Source of the DNA: Bacteroidota bacterium
Lineage (GTDB): Bacteria > Bacteroidota > Ignavibacteria > Ignavibacteriales > Ignavibacteriaceae
Direction: 5' to 3'
Assembly: GCA_021815405.1 (NCBI GenBank)
Contig: JAKAGV010000004.1
Span: 186,001 to 250,000, forward strand
DNA: 64,000 bases
Shown: one piece after another, positions 54,602 through 64,000 of the stretch
Position numbering within the stretch: position 1 is the first letter of the stretch
Layout: every line of letters begins with the position of its first letter
The notes under the pieces: generated by a model
Told to the model about the DNA's origin: nothing
Databases searched by the model: none
What the model saw: only the letters and a program-made list of their open reading frames with translations
Made by a program: the position numbers and the translations under genes

Positions 54602-55336
54602 TTACCTCACTTGTTCCCATTCTTTCGAAATGGATTTATTTCTTATAAAGACCGAAATCCCGTTCCGCAGCCAGGATAACGATACTCCGGAATATCCGAG
54701 CTTTCTAAATCGACGCGGCGATTCATAAACACAGATGTCAGTAGTAAACAATATTTTTCCCTGCCTTCTTATTTTTCTAAACAAATCAAAATCTTCGCCG
54801 GCAGCAAGAGATTCGTTGTACCCGCCGGCTTGCTTGAAAATTTCTTTTCGAATTACCTGGCACTCGCCTCTTCCCATCCCGACTCCAAGATTGTTGAGCA
54901 GCCTGAAATAAGTATTATAGAATCCGTGAAAAAGTTTATCAGAAAAAATTTCTTCTTCCGGAAAGACTTTCACTTTGCAAGTCATCGCAAGGTAATTGCT
55001 GTTTATAAATTTTGAATTTAGATAATTAAAGAAATCATTAATATCAGGAATTCTAACATCACCGTTCATAAAAATTAGTATGTCTCCTGAGGCTTGTTTT
55101 GCGCCAAGATTTCTTCCGCCTGCGATATTCTGTTTGAGCTTTTTATCATGAATCTTAATTTTATCGGTAAACTTGCACGCAATATCGATCGTTTTATCGC
55201 AGCTTCCGCCGTCCGAGATTACAATTTCAAAATCAAATTTGTTTTTATAATTGTTCTCTGTTAAAGATTTAAGAAGTCCCGGAAGAAGTTTCTCTTCATT
55301 TAGCGTTGGGATAATAACGCTGTATCTCAAAACCAA
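54602..55336 (-). CDS. Family 2 glycosyltransferase
   Basis: A 244-residue GT-A enzyme with VIIPTLNEE (8-16), a DGGSCD nucleotide motif, IFMNGDV in place of the usual DxD, and a GEDFDL.RK acceptor-site motif. The pattern matches the GT2 group acting on polyprenyl-linked or surface glycans. The likely role is envelope polysaccharide synthesis together with the Wzi-like neighbour. Five bases separate it from lysS. Confidence 0.88.
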   Translation of the reverse strand: MVLRYSVIIPTLNEEKLLPGLLKSLTENNYKNKFDFEIVISDGGSCDKTIDIACKFTDKIKIHDKKLKQNIAGGRNLGAKQASGDILIFMNGDVRIPDINDFFNYLNSKFINSNYLAMTCKVKVFPEEEIFSDKLFHGFYNTYFRLLNNLGVGMGRGECQVIRKEIFKQAGGYNESLAAGEDFDLFRKIRRQGKILFTTDICVYESPRRFRKLGYSGVSLSWLRNGISVFIRNKSISKEWEQVR

Positions 55337-55340
55337 GACC

Positions 55341-56849
55341 TCACTTCACTTCAGGTTTCATCTGAGGGAAGAAAATAACATCACGAATTGAAGATTGATT
55401 CGTCAGCAGCATTACAAGTCTGTCGATTCCAATTCCTAACCCGGCAGTCGGCGGCATGCCATATTCAAGCGCTCTGATAAAATCTTCGTCAATTTGGTGA
55501 GCTTCTTCATCACCTGCTTCCCTAGCTTTAACTTGTCCTTCAAATCTTTCTCTTTGATCGATCGGGTCATTCAATTCCGAAAAAGCATTGCATATTTCTC
55601 TGCCGGCAACATAACCTTCAAACCGCTCAACCAATCCCGGCTTTGAGCGGTGTTTTTTTGCAAGCGGAGAAAGCTCAAGCGGATAATCAATTACAAACGT
55701 AGGTTGAATTAATTCCGGCTGTACAACCGCGCTGAATATCTCATCAATTAATTTCCCTTTTGCTTCAAGACCTTTGATATCAATACCTAATCTTTTAGCG
55801 GTCGATTTAAGATCATCAACCGATACTTCCAAAATATCGAGACCAGTCTTTTCTTTCAGCGCATCAACCATTGAGACTCTTTTCCAAGGCGGATTAAAGT
55901 TGATTTGCCTTTCTTCATATTCAAAATCAACCTTATTAAAAACCTTTGTACAAATTTGATGAATCATCTTTTCCACGAACTGCATCATCCATTCATAATC
56001 CTTATAAGGCACGTAAAGTTCCATCATAGTAAATTCAGGATTATGAGTTCTATCCATTCCTTCATTTCTAAAATCTTTTGAGATTTCGTAAACTCCGTTA
56101 AATCCGCCAACAATTAATCTTTTAAGATAAAGCTCATCTGCAATTCTAAGATACAAAGTCGTATCCAGCGCATTATGATGTGTTGTGAATGGCTTTGCAG
56201 CAGCACCGCCGTATAGCGGTTGAAGTATCGGTGTCTCAACTTCAAGATAGCCGTTTGAATCTAGGAAGCTTCTCATGGTTGAAACTATTTTGCTTCGTTT
56301 AATGAAGGTAGCTTGGATTTCCGAATTCACAACTAGATCGACATATCTTTGACGGTAACGGAGCTCTTTATCTGTAAATTGATCATGGACTATTTTGTTG
56401 CCTTGCTCATCAACGGTTTCTTTTGCAATCGGAAGTGGACGCAATGTTTTGGAAAGCAGAGACATTGAAGTTGTATGAACAGAAATCTCACCAGACTTTG
56501 TCTTGAAAACAAAACCTTCAATGCCAATTATGTCGCCAATATCAAGTAATTTAAATGCATCATAAGAATCTCCTATGTCATCCTTACGGAGATAAATTTG
56601 AATTCTACCGGTATGGTCTTGAAGATGTGCAAATGAAGCTTTGCCCATTCTTCTTATTGCCATTATCCTTCCGGCAATTCTAACAACTCGCTTTTCATCT
56701 TCTTTAAAATTTTTCTTTACATCTTCCGCACTTGAATTAACATCATAAGAATATGCAAACGGCTCAAAGCCTTTTGCCTTTAATTCATTTAATTCTTCAA
56801 AGCGTCTTTTAATCAGAACATTTATATCCTGCTGAAAATTCTCTTCCAC
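55341..56849 (-). CDS. lysS: Lysyl-tRNA synthetase, class II
   Basis: A 502-residue class IIb enzyme with an OB-fold anticodon domain (about 60-155), motif 2 ([20 protein letters not shown]), and motif 3 ([16 protein letters not shown]). [23 protein letters not shown] starts the OB fold. Attaches lysine to tRNA-Lys. The gene is within a tight minus-strand run between a glycosyltransferase and dacB. Confidence 0.97.
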   Translation of the reverse strand: MEENFQQDINVLIKRRFEELNELKAKGFEPFAYSYDVNSSAEDVKKNFKEDEKRVVRIAGRIMAIRRMGKASFAHLQDHTGRIQIYLRKDDIGDSYDAFKLLDIGDIIGIEGFVFKTKSGEISVHTTSMSLLSKTLRPLPIAKETVDEQGNKIVHDQFTDKELRYRQRYVDLVVNSEIQATFIKRSKIVSTMRSFLDSNGYLEVETPILQPLYGGAAAKPFTTHHNALDTTLYLRIADELYLKRLIVGGFNGVYEISKDFRNEGMDRTHNPEFTMMELYVPYKDYEWMMQFVEKMIHQICTKVFNKVDFEYEERQINFNPPWKRVSMVDALKEKTGLDILEVSVDDLKSTAKRLGIDIKGLEAKGKLIDEIFSAVVQPELIQPTFVIDYPLELSPLAKKHRSKPGLVERFEGYVAGREICNAFSELNDPIDQRERFEGQVKAREAGDEEAHQIDEDFIRALEYGMPPTAGLGIGIDRLVMLLTNQSSIRDVIFFPQMKPEVK

Positions 56850-56860
56850 TAATCCTCCGG

Positions 56861-58366
56861 TTATTTTCTCTTAAAATTTGCGAGACGCAAACATACTAAA
56901 TCTTGAATATTTTCCGCCAGCTTTACCGGCACGTTATAATTGTTAACAATAATTGAAAAAGCGACTGGTTCGTTGTCTCCGGTATAAGCATATCCGGAAA
57001 GACTTCTTACTCCTTCTAGAAATCCGGGCTTTGCACGAATTCTTCCCTGAGCTTTAGTATTCTGCATCCTATCCCCGAGTGAGCCGTCAACTCCTGCAAT
57101 TGGAAGCGAATTAAAGAAAGGAATAAAATCCTTACTTTTATACATATAACTCAAAAGAGTAACTACCTGCCTTGGAGTAACTAAATCCAATCTAGATAAA
57201 CCGCTGCCATCAACTATATTCATCCCTTCAGGATTTATTCCCATATCCTTGAATAATTTGTACTCGGCGCTTATTCCGTTTGCAGCCGTTCCATAGCCTT
57301 TAAGTTCTAATCCAATAGTTTTCAAAAGCTGCTCTGCATATAGATTGATGCTAAGCTTATTAATTGCTTTAACAATTTCTTTCAACGGCGGTGAATATTG
57401 AGTAAATAAAAATTTCATTTTAGAATAATCCAGCGTCGTTGTCATATCGTTTACATCAATCGGGTAACCGTCAATTACAATTCCTTTTCTTCTCAAAACA
57501 TCTTTAAGAACAACCATTGCATATTGAGTTGGATTATTTACCGTTACATAAGTCTTAACAGAATCAGAATTGTCGCGGATAGTTCCGAAGACAGTAATTA
57601 CATTGGTACCTAGTTCACGGTATGCTTGAATCGAAGTTGAAGAATCTTTAGGAACGGTCATCACTTTGTTCAATACAATAATGTACTTTGTATCCGGCAT
57701 GACTGAAATGACAGGTTGGTGATTCTTCTTATTTACAGTTACGGTTATATTAACGCAGTTATCATTAAAGCATATCGCACTTGTTGGAGCTGCAAACCAG
57801 CTGCTCTCATAATCCCATGCCCAGCCGGCACCTAATCCAACTCCATCAAAAGCATTGTCATCGCCTATTATATTTCCGGTAATTTCATCAATGCCCATAT
57901 CAAGAAGCGAATCTGCCCAGTTCTCATAGACCTTGAACATATTGCCGTCGTAAAATCTGCTGGAAATAGTCGGATCACCTCTGCCTTGAATAACGAGGTC
58001 GCCTTTTAGTACGGAACCGTCAATTGTTCCGTTCATATAAACATTTGTTTTAAATTTGTAATCACTACCAAGTAAAATTAAACCCGCTGAAGTTGTAAAA
58101 AGTTTTAAATTGGAGGCGGGCATAAAAAGTTTGTCTTCGTTTCTCTTATAAAAATACTCTCCTGTTTCAAGCGATTGGATAACTACACCCCACTGCGCAT
58201 TACTGAAATTAGGATCATTAAATATGTCGTTCATCTGAGACCAGAATTCCGGTATCGTCGAGTACGCATATCTAGGTATAGTTGTATCCCGCTGGATTTC
58301 CTGTGAGAAATCTACTGTTGTTAATAAAAGGATTAATGAAATAATAACTGAGAATTTAATTGCCAT
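56861..58366 (-). CDS. dacB: D-Ala-D-Ala carboxypeptidase/endopeptidase (PBP4, S13)
   Basis: A 501-residue periplasmic penicillin-binding protein with signal peptide. SxxK is SNLK (in [14 protein letters not shown]), SxN is SIN (in [12 protein letters not shown]), and the third motif reads KPG ([15 protein letters not shown]) instead of the usual KTG. The large insertion domain of S13 enzymes is present (about 100-310). It trims pentapeptides or cuts cross-links. The KPG variant could affect turnover or drug binding. Confidence 0.93.
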   Translation of the reverse strand: MAIKFSVIISLILLLTTVDFSQEIQRDTTIPRYAYSTIPEFWSQMNDIFNDPNFSNAQWGVVIQSLETGEYFYKRNEDKLFMPASNLKLFTTSAGLILLGSDYKFKTNVYMNGTIDGSVLKGDLVIQGRGDPTISSRFYDGNMFKVYENWADSLLDMGIDEITGNIIGDDNAFDGVGLGAGWAWDYESSWFAAPTSAICFNDNCVNITVTVNKKNHQPVISVMPDTKYIIVLNKVMTVPKDSSTSIQAYRELGTNVITVFGTIRDNSDSVKTYVTVNNPTQYAMVVLKDVLRRKGIVIDGYPIDVNDMTTTLDYSKMKFLFTQYSPPLKEIVKAINKLSINLYAEQLLKTIGLELKGYGTAANGISAEYKLFKDMGINPEGMNIVDGSGLSRLDLVTPRQVVTLLSYMYKSKDFIPFFNSLPIAGVDGSLGDRMQNTKAQGRIRAKPGFLEGVRSLSGYAYTGDNEPVAFSIIVNNYNVPVKLAENIQDLVCLRLANFKRK

Positions 58367-59060
58367 AATTTTGAATTACTCCGGAAATTTCCTCTCTTGT
58401 TAAAACTCTATGCATCCCTACCGGAATGTTGCAAACAATGCCTGCAAAACTTTTTCTATTAAGAGCAATCACTGTATAACTTAAAGCGCCAAACATGTTT
58501 TTAACAAAATGATTTCTGCCTTCAACCGCAGTAACTATAACGTGTTTTTTATCTTTCTTATTTGAAAAAACTGCTTTGATGAACTTTCCTTTCTTTCCTT
58601 TAATATATACTCCTGTGCAAAGCTTTTCTTTATCATCATCAGTTAATGGTTTGTCAAGCTTGACTTCATATTCTCTTGGAATATTATTTTTAGGATGTGT
58701 TAACATATTTGAAAATTCGCCGTCATTAGTTAAAATCAATACTCCGGTAGTATCGTAATCAAGTCTGCCTACAGGGAATATTTTTTCTTTCGTCTTAATT
58801 AAATCGATGACCGTCTTCCGGTTTTTCTCATCATCAGTTGTGGTTACAACGCCTTTCGGCTTGTTTAGAAGAAAATAAACATGCCGTTTCGGTCTAAGCT
58901 TTTCACCATCTAGCAGGACAATGTCTTTTTCCGTGTCAATCTTTTGCGAAAGCTCCATGACAATCTTATCATTTACACTTAATCTTCCTTGCAGTATTAA
59001 CTCTTCAGCTTTTCTTCTTGAGGTTACTCCGCAATCCGAAATAAATTTATTCAATCTCAT
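58356..59060 (-). CDS. rluB: Pseudouridine synthase RluB/RsuA family
   Basis: An S4 domain (MRLNKFISDCGVTSRRKAEELI, 1-22) and a catalytic domain with GRLDYDTTGVLILTNDG, whose Asp is the nucleophile, identify an rRNA uridine isomerase. The ATG at 59060 is preferred because it begins the S4 domain; an upstream ATG at 59069 and a longer one at 59108 exist. It overlaps the scpB end and clusters with scpA-scpB, as in many genomes, where the RluB homologue acts on 23S rRNA. Confidence 0.92.
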   Translation of the reverse strand: MRLNKFISDCGVTSRRKAEELILQGRLSVNDKIVMELSQKIDTEKDIVLLDGEKLRPKRHVYFLLNKPKGVVTTTDDEKNRKTVIDLIKTKEKIFPVGRLDYDTTGVLILTNDGEFSNMLTHPKNNIPREYEVKLDKPLTDDDKEKLCTGVYIKGKKGKFIKAVFSNKKDKKHVIVTAVEGRNHFVKNMFGALSYTVIALNRKSFAGIVCNIPVGMHRVLTREEISGVIQNYGN

Positions 59061-59700
59061 CGTTGCCATTAGATTCTGTTTCCGTTTCCTTCTCGACATT
59101 TTCTTCAATCATGTTCATCATGATTTTCTGTTTTTGCTCTAGAAAATCTTCATCCTTCATTATCTCTTCTATTTCACGCGGCTTGGGCAAATCATTTATT
59201 TGATTTAATCCAAAATATTTCAGAAACTCGGTTGTAGTGTTGTAGAGCAGCGGTCTGCCGATTGTTTCTGCCCTTCCGGAAATAGCGATTAAATTCTTTT
59301 CAAGAAGAGTTTGAAGAATATAATCGGAATTAACTCCTCTTATCGTTTCAAGCTCGGGCTTAGTAATAGGCTGCTTGTAAGCAATAATAGCCAATGTTTC
59401 AAGCGCTGCCTGGCTTAGCCGCCGCTTACTCTTTTCAGACGATAAGAAGCCGACGTACTTTGCATATTCAGGTTTAGTTGCAAAAAGATATCCGCCTGCT
59501 ATTTTAACAATTTGGAATGCTATTCCTTTTTCAATATAAGATGCATTAAGTTCGTTAACGCAGTTCTCTATCTCTTCCTCAGAAATTTGAACATCCTCAC
59601 CGTCAATTCCTTTGATTGCCTTAGTCAATTCTGATGATGAAATTGGCTCATCGGACGAAAATATTAATGCTTCTATTACCGAGTTATATATATTATCCAT
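59047..59700 (-). CDS. scpB: Condensin subunit ScpB
   Basis: A 217-residue winged-helix protein that with ScpA bridges the SMC heads in chromosome condensation. Features are EALIFSSDEPISSSEL near the start, LSQAALETLAIIAYKQPITKPELE..RG, and GRAETIGRPLLY.TT.EFL..FGL. The acidic C-terminal tail (VEKETETESNGNDE) is typical. It overlaps scpA by eight bases. Confidence 0.96.
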   Translation of the reverse strand: MDNIYNSVIEALIFSSDEPISSSELTKAIKGIDGEDVQISEEEIENCVNELNASYIEKGIAFQIVKIAGGYLFATKPEYAKYVGFLSSEKSKRRLSQAALETLAIIAYKQPITKPELETIRGVNSDYILQTLLEKNLIAISGRAETIGRPLLYNTTTEFLKYFGLNQINDLPKPREIEEIMKDEDFLEQKQKIMMNMIEENVEKETETESNGNDEIE

Positions 59701-60412
59701 TACTCAATTTGTAAATTACAAAATCATTAAATTCCGGTGATTCTTTTATGCCAATCATCCCCGACTTGGTTAGTTCAAGTAATGCTATAAATGTAATCAC
59801 TATTCTAATCTTTTCATGCATACTTTCTACTAGAATTAGAAATGACAGTTCATTCATCTCTTCAAGCTTTTGTAATATGTAAGCTATCTGCTCATCAATT
59901 GTAATATTAATCTTTTTAACTTCATGAAAGACTTCCGGCTTTATTTTATCCAATGCCTTCTTAAAAGCCTTTGCAAGATCGTAAATAGTAACATTCCTTA
60001 GAAGTGTTTCATATTCCGGTGGAGCTATCTTAGTGTCTTCTGAAAAATTTCCTCTAAAGTTAAGTTTCCTCTGGCTTGATTCAAAGAAAGCAAGCTCTTC
60101 CGACATCTCTTTGTACTTCTTATACTCCAGCAAAGCTTGAATAAGTTCAGCGCGGGGATCAATCTCTTCGCCTTTTTCATCAACTTCTCTAGGCAAAAGC
60201 ATCCTGGCTTTTATATGCATGAGTGTCGATGCCATTAATATAAAATCACCGGCTACTTCAAGGTCGAGAAGTTTTATCAAATTAACGTAATCTAAAAACT
60301 CTTTAGTTATTTTAGAAATCGGAATGTCATAAATATTCAGTTCATCCCGCTTAATAAAAAACAGGAGAAGATCTAATGGTCCTTCAAACTGATCTAACTT
60401 TATCTTGTACAA
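59693..60412 (-). CDS. scpA: Condensin subunit ScpA
   Basis: A 239-residue kleisin that closes the SMC ring. It starts YKIKLDQFEGPLDLLLFFIK, followed by a middle MLLPREVDE and a C-terminal winged-helix (FLILVESMHEKIRIVITFIALLEL by region). scpB overlaps downstream. Smc itself is not in the window. A gap of about 160 bp separates it from trpS. Confidence 0.96.
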   Translation of the reverse strand: MYKIKLDQFEGPLDLLLFFIKRDELNIYDIPISKITKEFLDYVNLIKLLDLEVAGDFILMASTLMHIKARMLLPREVDEKGEEIDPRAELIQALLEYKKYKEMSEELAFFESSQRKLNFRGNFSEDTKIAPPEYETLLRNVTIYDLAKAFKKALDKIKPEVFHEVKKINITIDEQIAYILQKLEEMNELSFLILVESMHEKIRIVITFIALLELTKSGMIGIKESPEFNDFVIYKLSNG

Positions 60413-60570
60413 TTCTAATCTAACTTTTACTTATATATGGCGTTCTTAATATTAATAATCTTAATTTGAAATATCATAAAAAGATGCTGGATGCTCGATC
60501 CATGATTCTGAATATCTTATCTAATACATAGTATACAATATCCAATATTTTACATCAACTTTCCAAATTA

Positions 60571-61551
60571 TCAACCAAGGTTCATCTTCTTTCTCACTTC
60601 GCTCATTGTTGCTTCAGCCGTGGCTTTAGCTCTTTTTTCACCGTCGTTCAGAATATCTGTTATTTCATTGAGTCTCTGCTCATAATATTTTCTTTTTTCT
60701 ATTATTGGTGCAAGAACTTCAGAGATTTTGGATGCACATCTCATTTTACAATCAACACAGCCAAGAGCGCCTGAACGACAGTTAGTATCTATTTCGGGTA
60801 CTTCATTAAGATTAAATTTTTTATGATATGCAAATACCAAACAAATGTCCGGATTTCCCGGATCGCCTTTCCTAATTTTATTCGGATCGGTTACAGCCTT
60901 CTTTAATTTTGCTTTTACTGTTTCAGGATTATCAGAAAGAAGTATCGTGTTATTTAACGACTTACTCATCTTGGCGCCGCCATCCAAACCGGGAAGTCTG
61001 GCAAAATTTGTTAGTAATGGTTCAGGTTCGGGGAAAACCTCTCCGTACTGATTGTTAAACTTGCGGGCTATTTCTCTTGATATTTCAACATGAGGAACCT
61101 GGTCCTCACCAACAGGAACAGCGTTTCCTTTGTATAGAAGAATATCTGCTGCCTGCAATACCGGATAACCCAGATGTCCGTATATTACCTGTTCAATATT
61201 CAGATCACGCATCTGATCTTTTAAAGTCGGATTTCTTTCAAGACGATTTACAGTAATCAGCATGCTGAAAAGTAAATGCAGTTCGGTGTGTTCTTTAATC
61301 TGCGACTGACGGAACATCGGGCTTTTAACCGGATCCAGCCCGCACGCCAGCCAATCGATAAGCATATCTATTGAGTCTTGATAAATCTCTCCCGTTTCCA
61401 ATTTTGTTGTTAAAACATGGTAATCAGCAATTAAATGGTAGCTTTCATATTCATTTTGAAGCTTTATCCAGTTTTCCAGAGCGCCTACATAGTGACCGAT
61501 ATGCAGCTTGCCTGTAGGTCTCATTCCGCTAAGTATTCTTTTTTTCGGCAT
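60571..61551 (-). CDS. trpS: Tryptophanyl-tRNA synthetase
   Basis: A 326-residue class I synthetase with HIGH-like GKLHIGHYVG (13-22) and KMSKSLNN. The AGALRPTG-type start reads SGMRPTG. A C-terminal block CRSGALGCVDCKMRC contains several cysteines, typical of one TrpRS subgroup. Length and motifs are ordinary. It is separated from its neighbours on both sides, so probably has its own promoter. Confidence 0.97.
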   Translation of the reverse strand: MPKKRILSGMRPTGKLHIGHYVGALENWIKLQNEYESYHLIADYHVLTTKLETGEIYQDSIDMLIDWLACGLDPVKSPMFRQSQIKEHTELHLLFSMLITVNRLERNPTLKDQMRDLNIEQVIYGHLGYPVLQAADILLYKGNAVPVGEDQVPHVEISREIARKFNNQYGEVFPEPEPLLTNFARLPGLDGGAKMSKSLNNTILLSDNPETVKAKLKKAVTDPNKIRKGDPGNPDICLVFAYHKKFNLNEVPEIDTNCRSGALGCVDCKMRCASKISEVLAPIIEKRKYYEQRLNEITDILNDGEKRAKATAEATMSEVRKKMNLG

Positions 61552-61778
61552 GAAGTAAGATATTGTTTTTAATAATGAGTTGAAAAATAATAATAATACC
61601 GTTAATTATCTTGACAATTCAAATGAAAATTTAAGATTTGAAATTTATTTTGATCTGGCTTAACGTTCAATTTACAAATTGTAAAATTGCTTGATTGTTA
61701 AATAGTTTTAAAACGAGGTAACAATTTGACAATTTTTCTTTTTATACAGTAAAATTTTCAAAAGTTATATCATATACC

Positions 61779-62270
61779 CTACGACAGATACAAGTACGGC
61801 TTCCAATTATCATCCAGTTTACCAACAACATGCTTAATAAACATTATATGGCTCGGTTTGAAAGGTCGGTTAAGAAGCTGCATCTTTGCTTCCTCAGGTG
61901 TGCGGTCGCCTTTTTTATTATTGCAGAAAGTGCAGGCACAAACTAAGTTTTCCCATGAATCGCTCCCGCCTTTAGACTTTGGGACAATATGGTCTATTGT
62001 TAATGGTAAATCGCTTCTGCCGCAGTAAGAACACTTGTAAGCGTCTCTCCTCAATATATTCTTACGTGTTAATACTACCTTCTTGTACGGTACGTTAATA
62101 AAGTGGTTAAGCCTTATTATGCTGGGCCATGGAATCCTGGCAGTTACACTCCGGACTTCCTTCCTATTGTCATTCAACACCAATTCGGCTTTACCGAGGT
62201 AAATTAAAATTACCGCTTTCTTTATGTTGCAGACTGTTAACGGCTCGTAACTCTGATTTAGAATTAGCAC
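61779..62270 (-). CDS. HNH endonuclease domain protein
   Basis: A 163-residue protein with LNQSYEPLTVCN(I/V)KKAVIL near the start, CSYCG, DHIVPKSKGG (HNH His), N and CTFCNNKKG with zinc cysteines. This short family, widespread in Bacteroidota and Cyanobacteria, is not part of a restriction locus and its role is unclear. The GTG at 62270 is the only usable start codon in frame. An in-frame extension upstream without start codon suggests that a few N-terminal residues might be missing or use another codon. Confidence 0.88.
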   Translation of the reverse strand: MLILNQSYEPLTVCNIKKAVILIYLGKAELVLNDNRKEVRSVTARIPWPSIIRLNHFINVPYKKVVLTRKNILRRDAYKCSYCGRSDLPLTIDHIVPKSKGGSDSWENLVCACTFCNNKKGDRTPEEAKMQLLNRPFKPSHIMFIKHVVGKLDDNWKPYLYLS

Positions 62271-62313
62271 TTTAGCGTTTAATTTGCCGTTAACTCTCTT
62301 CGCAGTTTCGAAG

Positions 62314-62520
62314 TCAGCCTCCGTTATCTATTTTTCTATTCTGTTTATAATAAAATATTCTGATAAATATTCTAGATACAAAAAGTAAAATTGTAACAAC
62401 TGCAAAATAAATGAATGACTCTTCGGGCGCAATGCGTGTAATAATCAACAAAACAAATAATATCACAAGAATCAATGAGCCGTAATTAAATACATTGAAA
62501 TATGTTTTAGATATAGACAA
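62314..62520 (-). CDS. Small two-helix membrane protein
   Basis: The 68-residue reading uses a TTG at 62520 with AAGGAT about eight bases upstream; an ATG at 62598 gives a less membrane-like, aromatic-rich extension of 26 residues. Two hydrophobic segments (about 12-30 and 38-55) and a basic tail are visible. No family recognised. Real gene status is moderate. Confidence 0.5.
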   Translation of the reverse strand: MSISKTYFNVFNYGSLILVILFVLLIITRIAPEESFIYFAVVTILLFVSRIFIRIFYYKQNRKIDNGG

Positions 62521-62646
62521 CGAGCCAATCCTTATATAAAAACAAAAATGAAAATTTTTTGTTGGATTAATATAAATAAAGGAATGAGGATTTACCAATG
62601 TGAAATGCCTCTTCTTCTTGAAACTTGTTCCATCCCCTTTGTCCTT

Positions 62647-62684
62647 GGCTTTAGCCGCATTGACTTTCTTAAGCGGCTGAAGCC
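62647..62684. repeat. Hairpin with 12-bp stem between two minus-strand genes
   Basis: GGCTTTAGCCGC (62647-62658) pairs with GCGGCTGAAGCC (62673-62684), with one mismatch. The T-run follows on the plus strand, opposite to the flanking genes, so it looks more like a REP-type palindrome than a terminator for them. Confidence 0.45.
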
Positions 62685-62784
62685 TTAATCATTTTTTTCA
62701 GCTTCATTTCGAAGAATATGGTATGCAAGCATAATAAATATTACAAGCACTGCAACTTTATACCTTATACCATATTCCCAAATT

Positions 62785-64000
62785 TCATTTCAGCAGCAAA
62801 AGCTTTTTAGTTTCAATAAATTCTCCAGCACTTCCCCCATTTTGCGGTACTGCCTTTAGCTGATAGAAATAAACTCCGCTCGAAAGCTTTGATGCATCGA
62901 ATTCAACTTTATAAGTTCCCGCTGGCTTTGCATCATTAACTAATTCGGCAACCTCCCTTCCAAGTACATCATAAACTTTTAGTTTAACATGGCTAAGCGC
63001 CGAAAGCTGATAACTGATTACTGTGCTTGGATTGAACGGATTGGGATAGTTCTGAAAGAGATTAAAATTCTTTATTTGATTATTTGAAGATTCAACAGCT
63101 CCGACTAGAGGATTGAAAACAGTCTTTGCCATCCAGATATCTTTTTTTCCGTTTTCGTCATGTATCCATAGTATAGCTATATACATTGTGTCTGCTGGTT
63201 TTTCAAAACAAATACGCGGATAATAGTTATCACTCGAAGAATCCGAAAGCGTAATTGATGTATCCGGTACGAATGCAAGTGTTTTTAAATAAATTTGTCT
63301 GTTGCTGCCTAAAGAATCTGAATCATAAACAATAAAATATGGAGTCCATCGCCAAGAGGTTTCCTTTTTACCTAAAACCATATACGAATATGACTCAGAG
63401 TATTCACAATTATACGATTGATTATCGGTAGTGTCCAGCTTGCCGAAATTCTGATATACCGTATGCCACTTGCCGTTTATTAATGTCTGGAAAGTTAAAG
63501 CTGGCTCACCGCTTAGAGAAAAATGCGGATTTATATTATCCGATCCATTCGATATTTTTTGAATTGACCATTGGGGAGAGTTATATGAATTATAACTAAC
63601 TTCATAGATTTGTCTTTCCGGCTGCTGTCCTTTTTCATAAGCAATACTTATAAAATTATAAGAAGAAAATTTTACGATATCCGGATTTGAACAATCTGCG
63701 CTATCTAATAACTTAGGCGGTGTGGATAATGTATCAAAACTTTTATAGTATAAATTTCCGTTATTAATCCATACAACATTATATTGACTTATTGCAGGAG
63801 TGATGTTATCGCTTAAAGAATCAGTAATATCGGTTATATCGGATAGTGAATCGCCAATTAATTCTCTGGATAAAATTTGCCAATGATTGTTTACCATCAT
63901 CTGCCAGACTATTCTCATATTAGGAGTATTTCCGGCAACTGCAATTTTAGGTTTTGATATCTGTTCTGTACTAGAATATATAAGAATATTTTTTGAAGAG
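62785..64000 (-). CDS. Secreted protein with T9SS sorting tail (5' end beyond window)
   Basis: The frame stays open from 63918 through the right edge, so the gene continues beyond 64000. About 405 residues are visible. The beta-rich part has repeated WQILSRELI, NVVWINNGNLYY and KWHTVYQNF patterns like a beta-propeller or Kelch-type repeat. The C-terminal domain starts at FNLFQNYPNPFNPST and continues KLKVYDVLGREVAELV... to SSGVYFYQLKA: a textbook type A sorting signal for type IX secretion. The protein should be exported to the cell surface or medium. Substrate or function is not identifiable. Confidence 0.85.
   Translation of the reverse strand, partial: SSKNILIYSSTEQISKPKIAVAGNTPNMRIVWQMMVNNHWQILSRELIGDSLSDITDITDSLSDNITPAISQYNVVWINNGNLYYKSFDTLSTPPKLLDSADCSNPDIVKFSSYNFISIAYEKGQQPERQIYEVSYNSYNSPQWSIQKISNGSDNINPHFSLSGEPALTFQTLINGKWHTVYQNFGKLDTTDNQSYNCEYSESYSYMVLGKKETSWRWTPYFIVYDSDSLGSNRQIYLKTLAFVPDTSITLSDSSSDNYYPRICFEKPADTMYIAILWIHDENGKKDIWMAKTVFNPLVGAVESSNNQIKNFNLFQNYPNPFNPSTVISYQLSALSHVKLKVYDVLGREVAELVNDAKPAGTYKVEFDASKLSSGVYFYQLKAVPQNGGSAGEFIETKKLLLLK

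Noticed and set aside
62690-62780. Short membrane peptide on the minus strand (ending NEAEKND)
   Set aside because: Hydrophobic and open, but no ATG in place and only a distant ribosome-like AAGG before a GTG; about 21 residues is too little to support.

Overview
The window looks like a chromosomal segment of a free-living, Gram-negative, AT-rich bacterium of the Bacteroidota/Chlorobiota side of the tree, most likely an Ignavibacteria-type lineage. The reasons are the type IX secretion (T9SS) sorting tails with a YPNPFNPST core (partial protein at 62785-64000, subtilase at 32752-36963), DUF5683 and Wzi-like envelope proteins, the acetylase DAP pathway, several TANNTTTG promoter-like boxes, and the overall gene content. 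No ribosomal RNA or named phylogenetic marker is present, so this placement is an inference. Layout: 1-1.7 kb holds the end of an FtsE-like ABC ATPase, then adk, tadA and tRNA-Arg(UCG) on the minus strand. 1.7-7.2 kb is the only accessory stretch. It lies between two tRNA-Arg genes and holds three copies of a roughly 120-bp MITE-like element with 7-bp target duplications, another palindromic repeat, a 42-bp minisatellite, a frameshifted two-repeat protein gene, a roughly 199-bp tandem array with inverted-repeat cores, a degenerate IS200/RAYT-type transposase gene, and two small envelope proteins. 7.4-13.3 kb is a lysine/diaminopimelate operon: dapA, dapB, dapH, two tandem aspartokinases and an M20 deacetylase. 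13.3-16.4 kb (minus) encodes an RqcH-like ribosome rescue factor and a POT-family peptide transporter. 16.5-24.9 kb (plus) runs PASTA protein, rpe, folP, cdaA (c-di-AMP synthase), glycosyltransferase, CHAD protein, metallo-hydrolase, parA-parB, DUF5683 and a zinc-ribbon/Yip1-like membrane protein. 24.9-30.1 kb holds nadB, a Ppx/GppA phosphatase on the opposite strand, a short run with aroQ, a HAD phosphatase and a MerR regulator, and tRNA-Pro(GGG). 30.1-39.1 kb holds small membrane and lipoproteins, purF, a 1403-residue secreted subtilase, a pgsA-type synthase, ftsY and an exported hypothetical protein. 39.1-62.6 kb is almost entirely minus strand: hydroxyacyl-CoA dehydrogenase and thiolase, holB, DUF2795, M23 peptidase, hprK, hpf, xerC, topA, smg (DUF494), ybeY, metallo-hydrolase, gamma-carbonic anhydrase, DUF3108, ctpA, Wzi-like barrel, glycosyltransferase, lysS, dacB, rluB, scpB, scpA, trpS, HNH endonuclease and a small membrane protein. 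The window ends inside a T9SS-tailed secreted protein. Outside 1.7-7.2 kb the genes are tightly packed, often with 1-4 bp stop/start overlaps, and are ordinary housekeeping genes. The most unusual biology is the accessory stretch: it contains an in-window empty site that confirms the MITE target duplication, and a repeat family arranged around a broken tyrosine transposase and a repeat-built protein whose second repeat is split by a frameshift.
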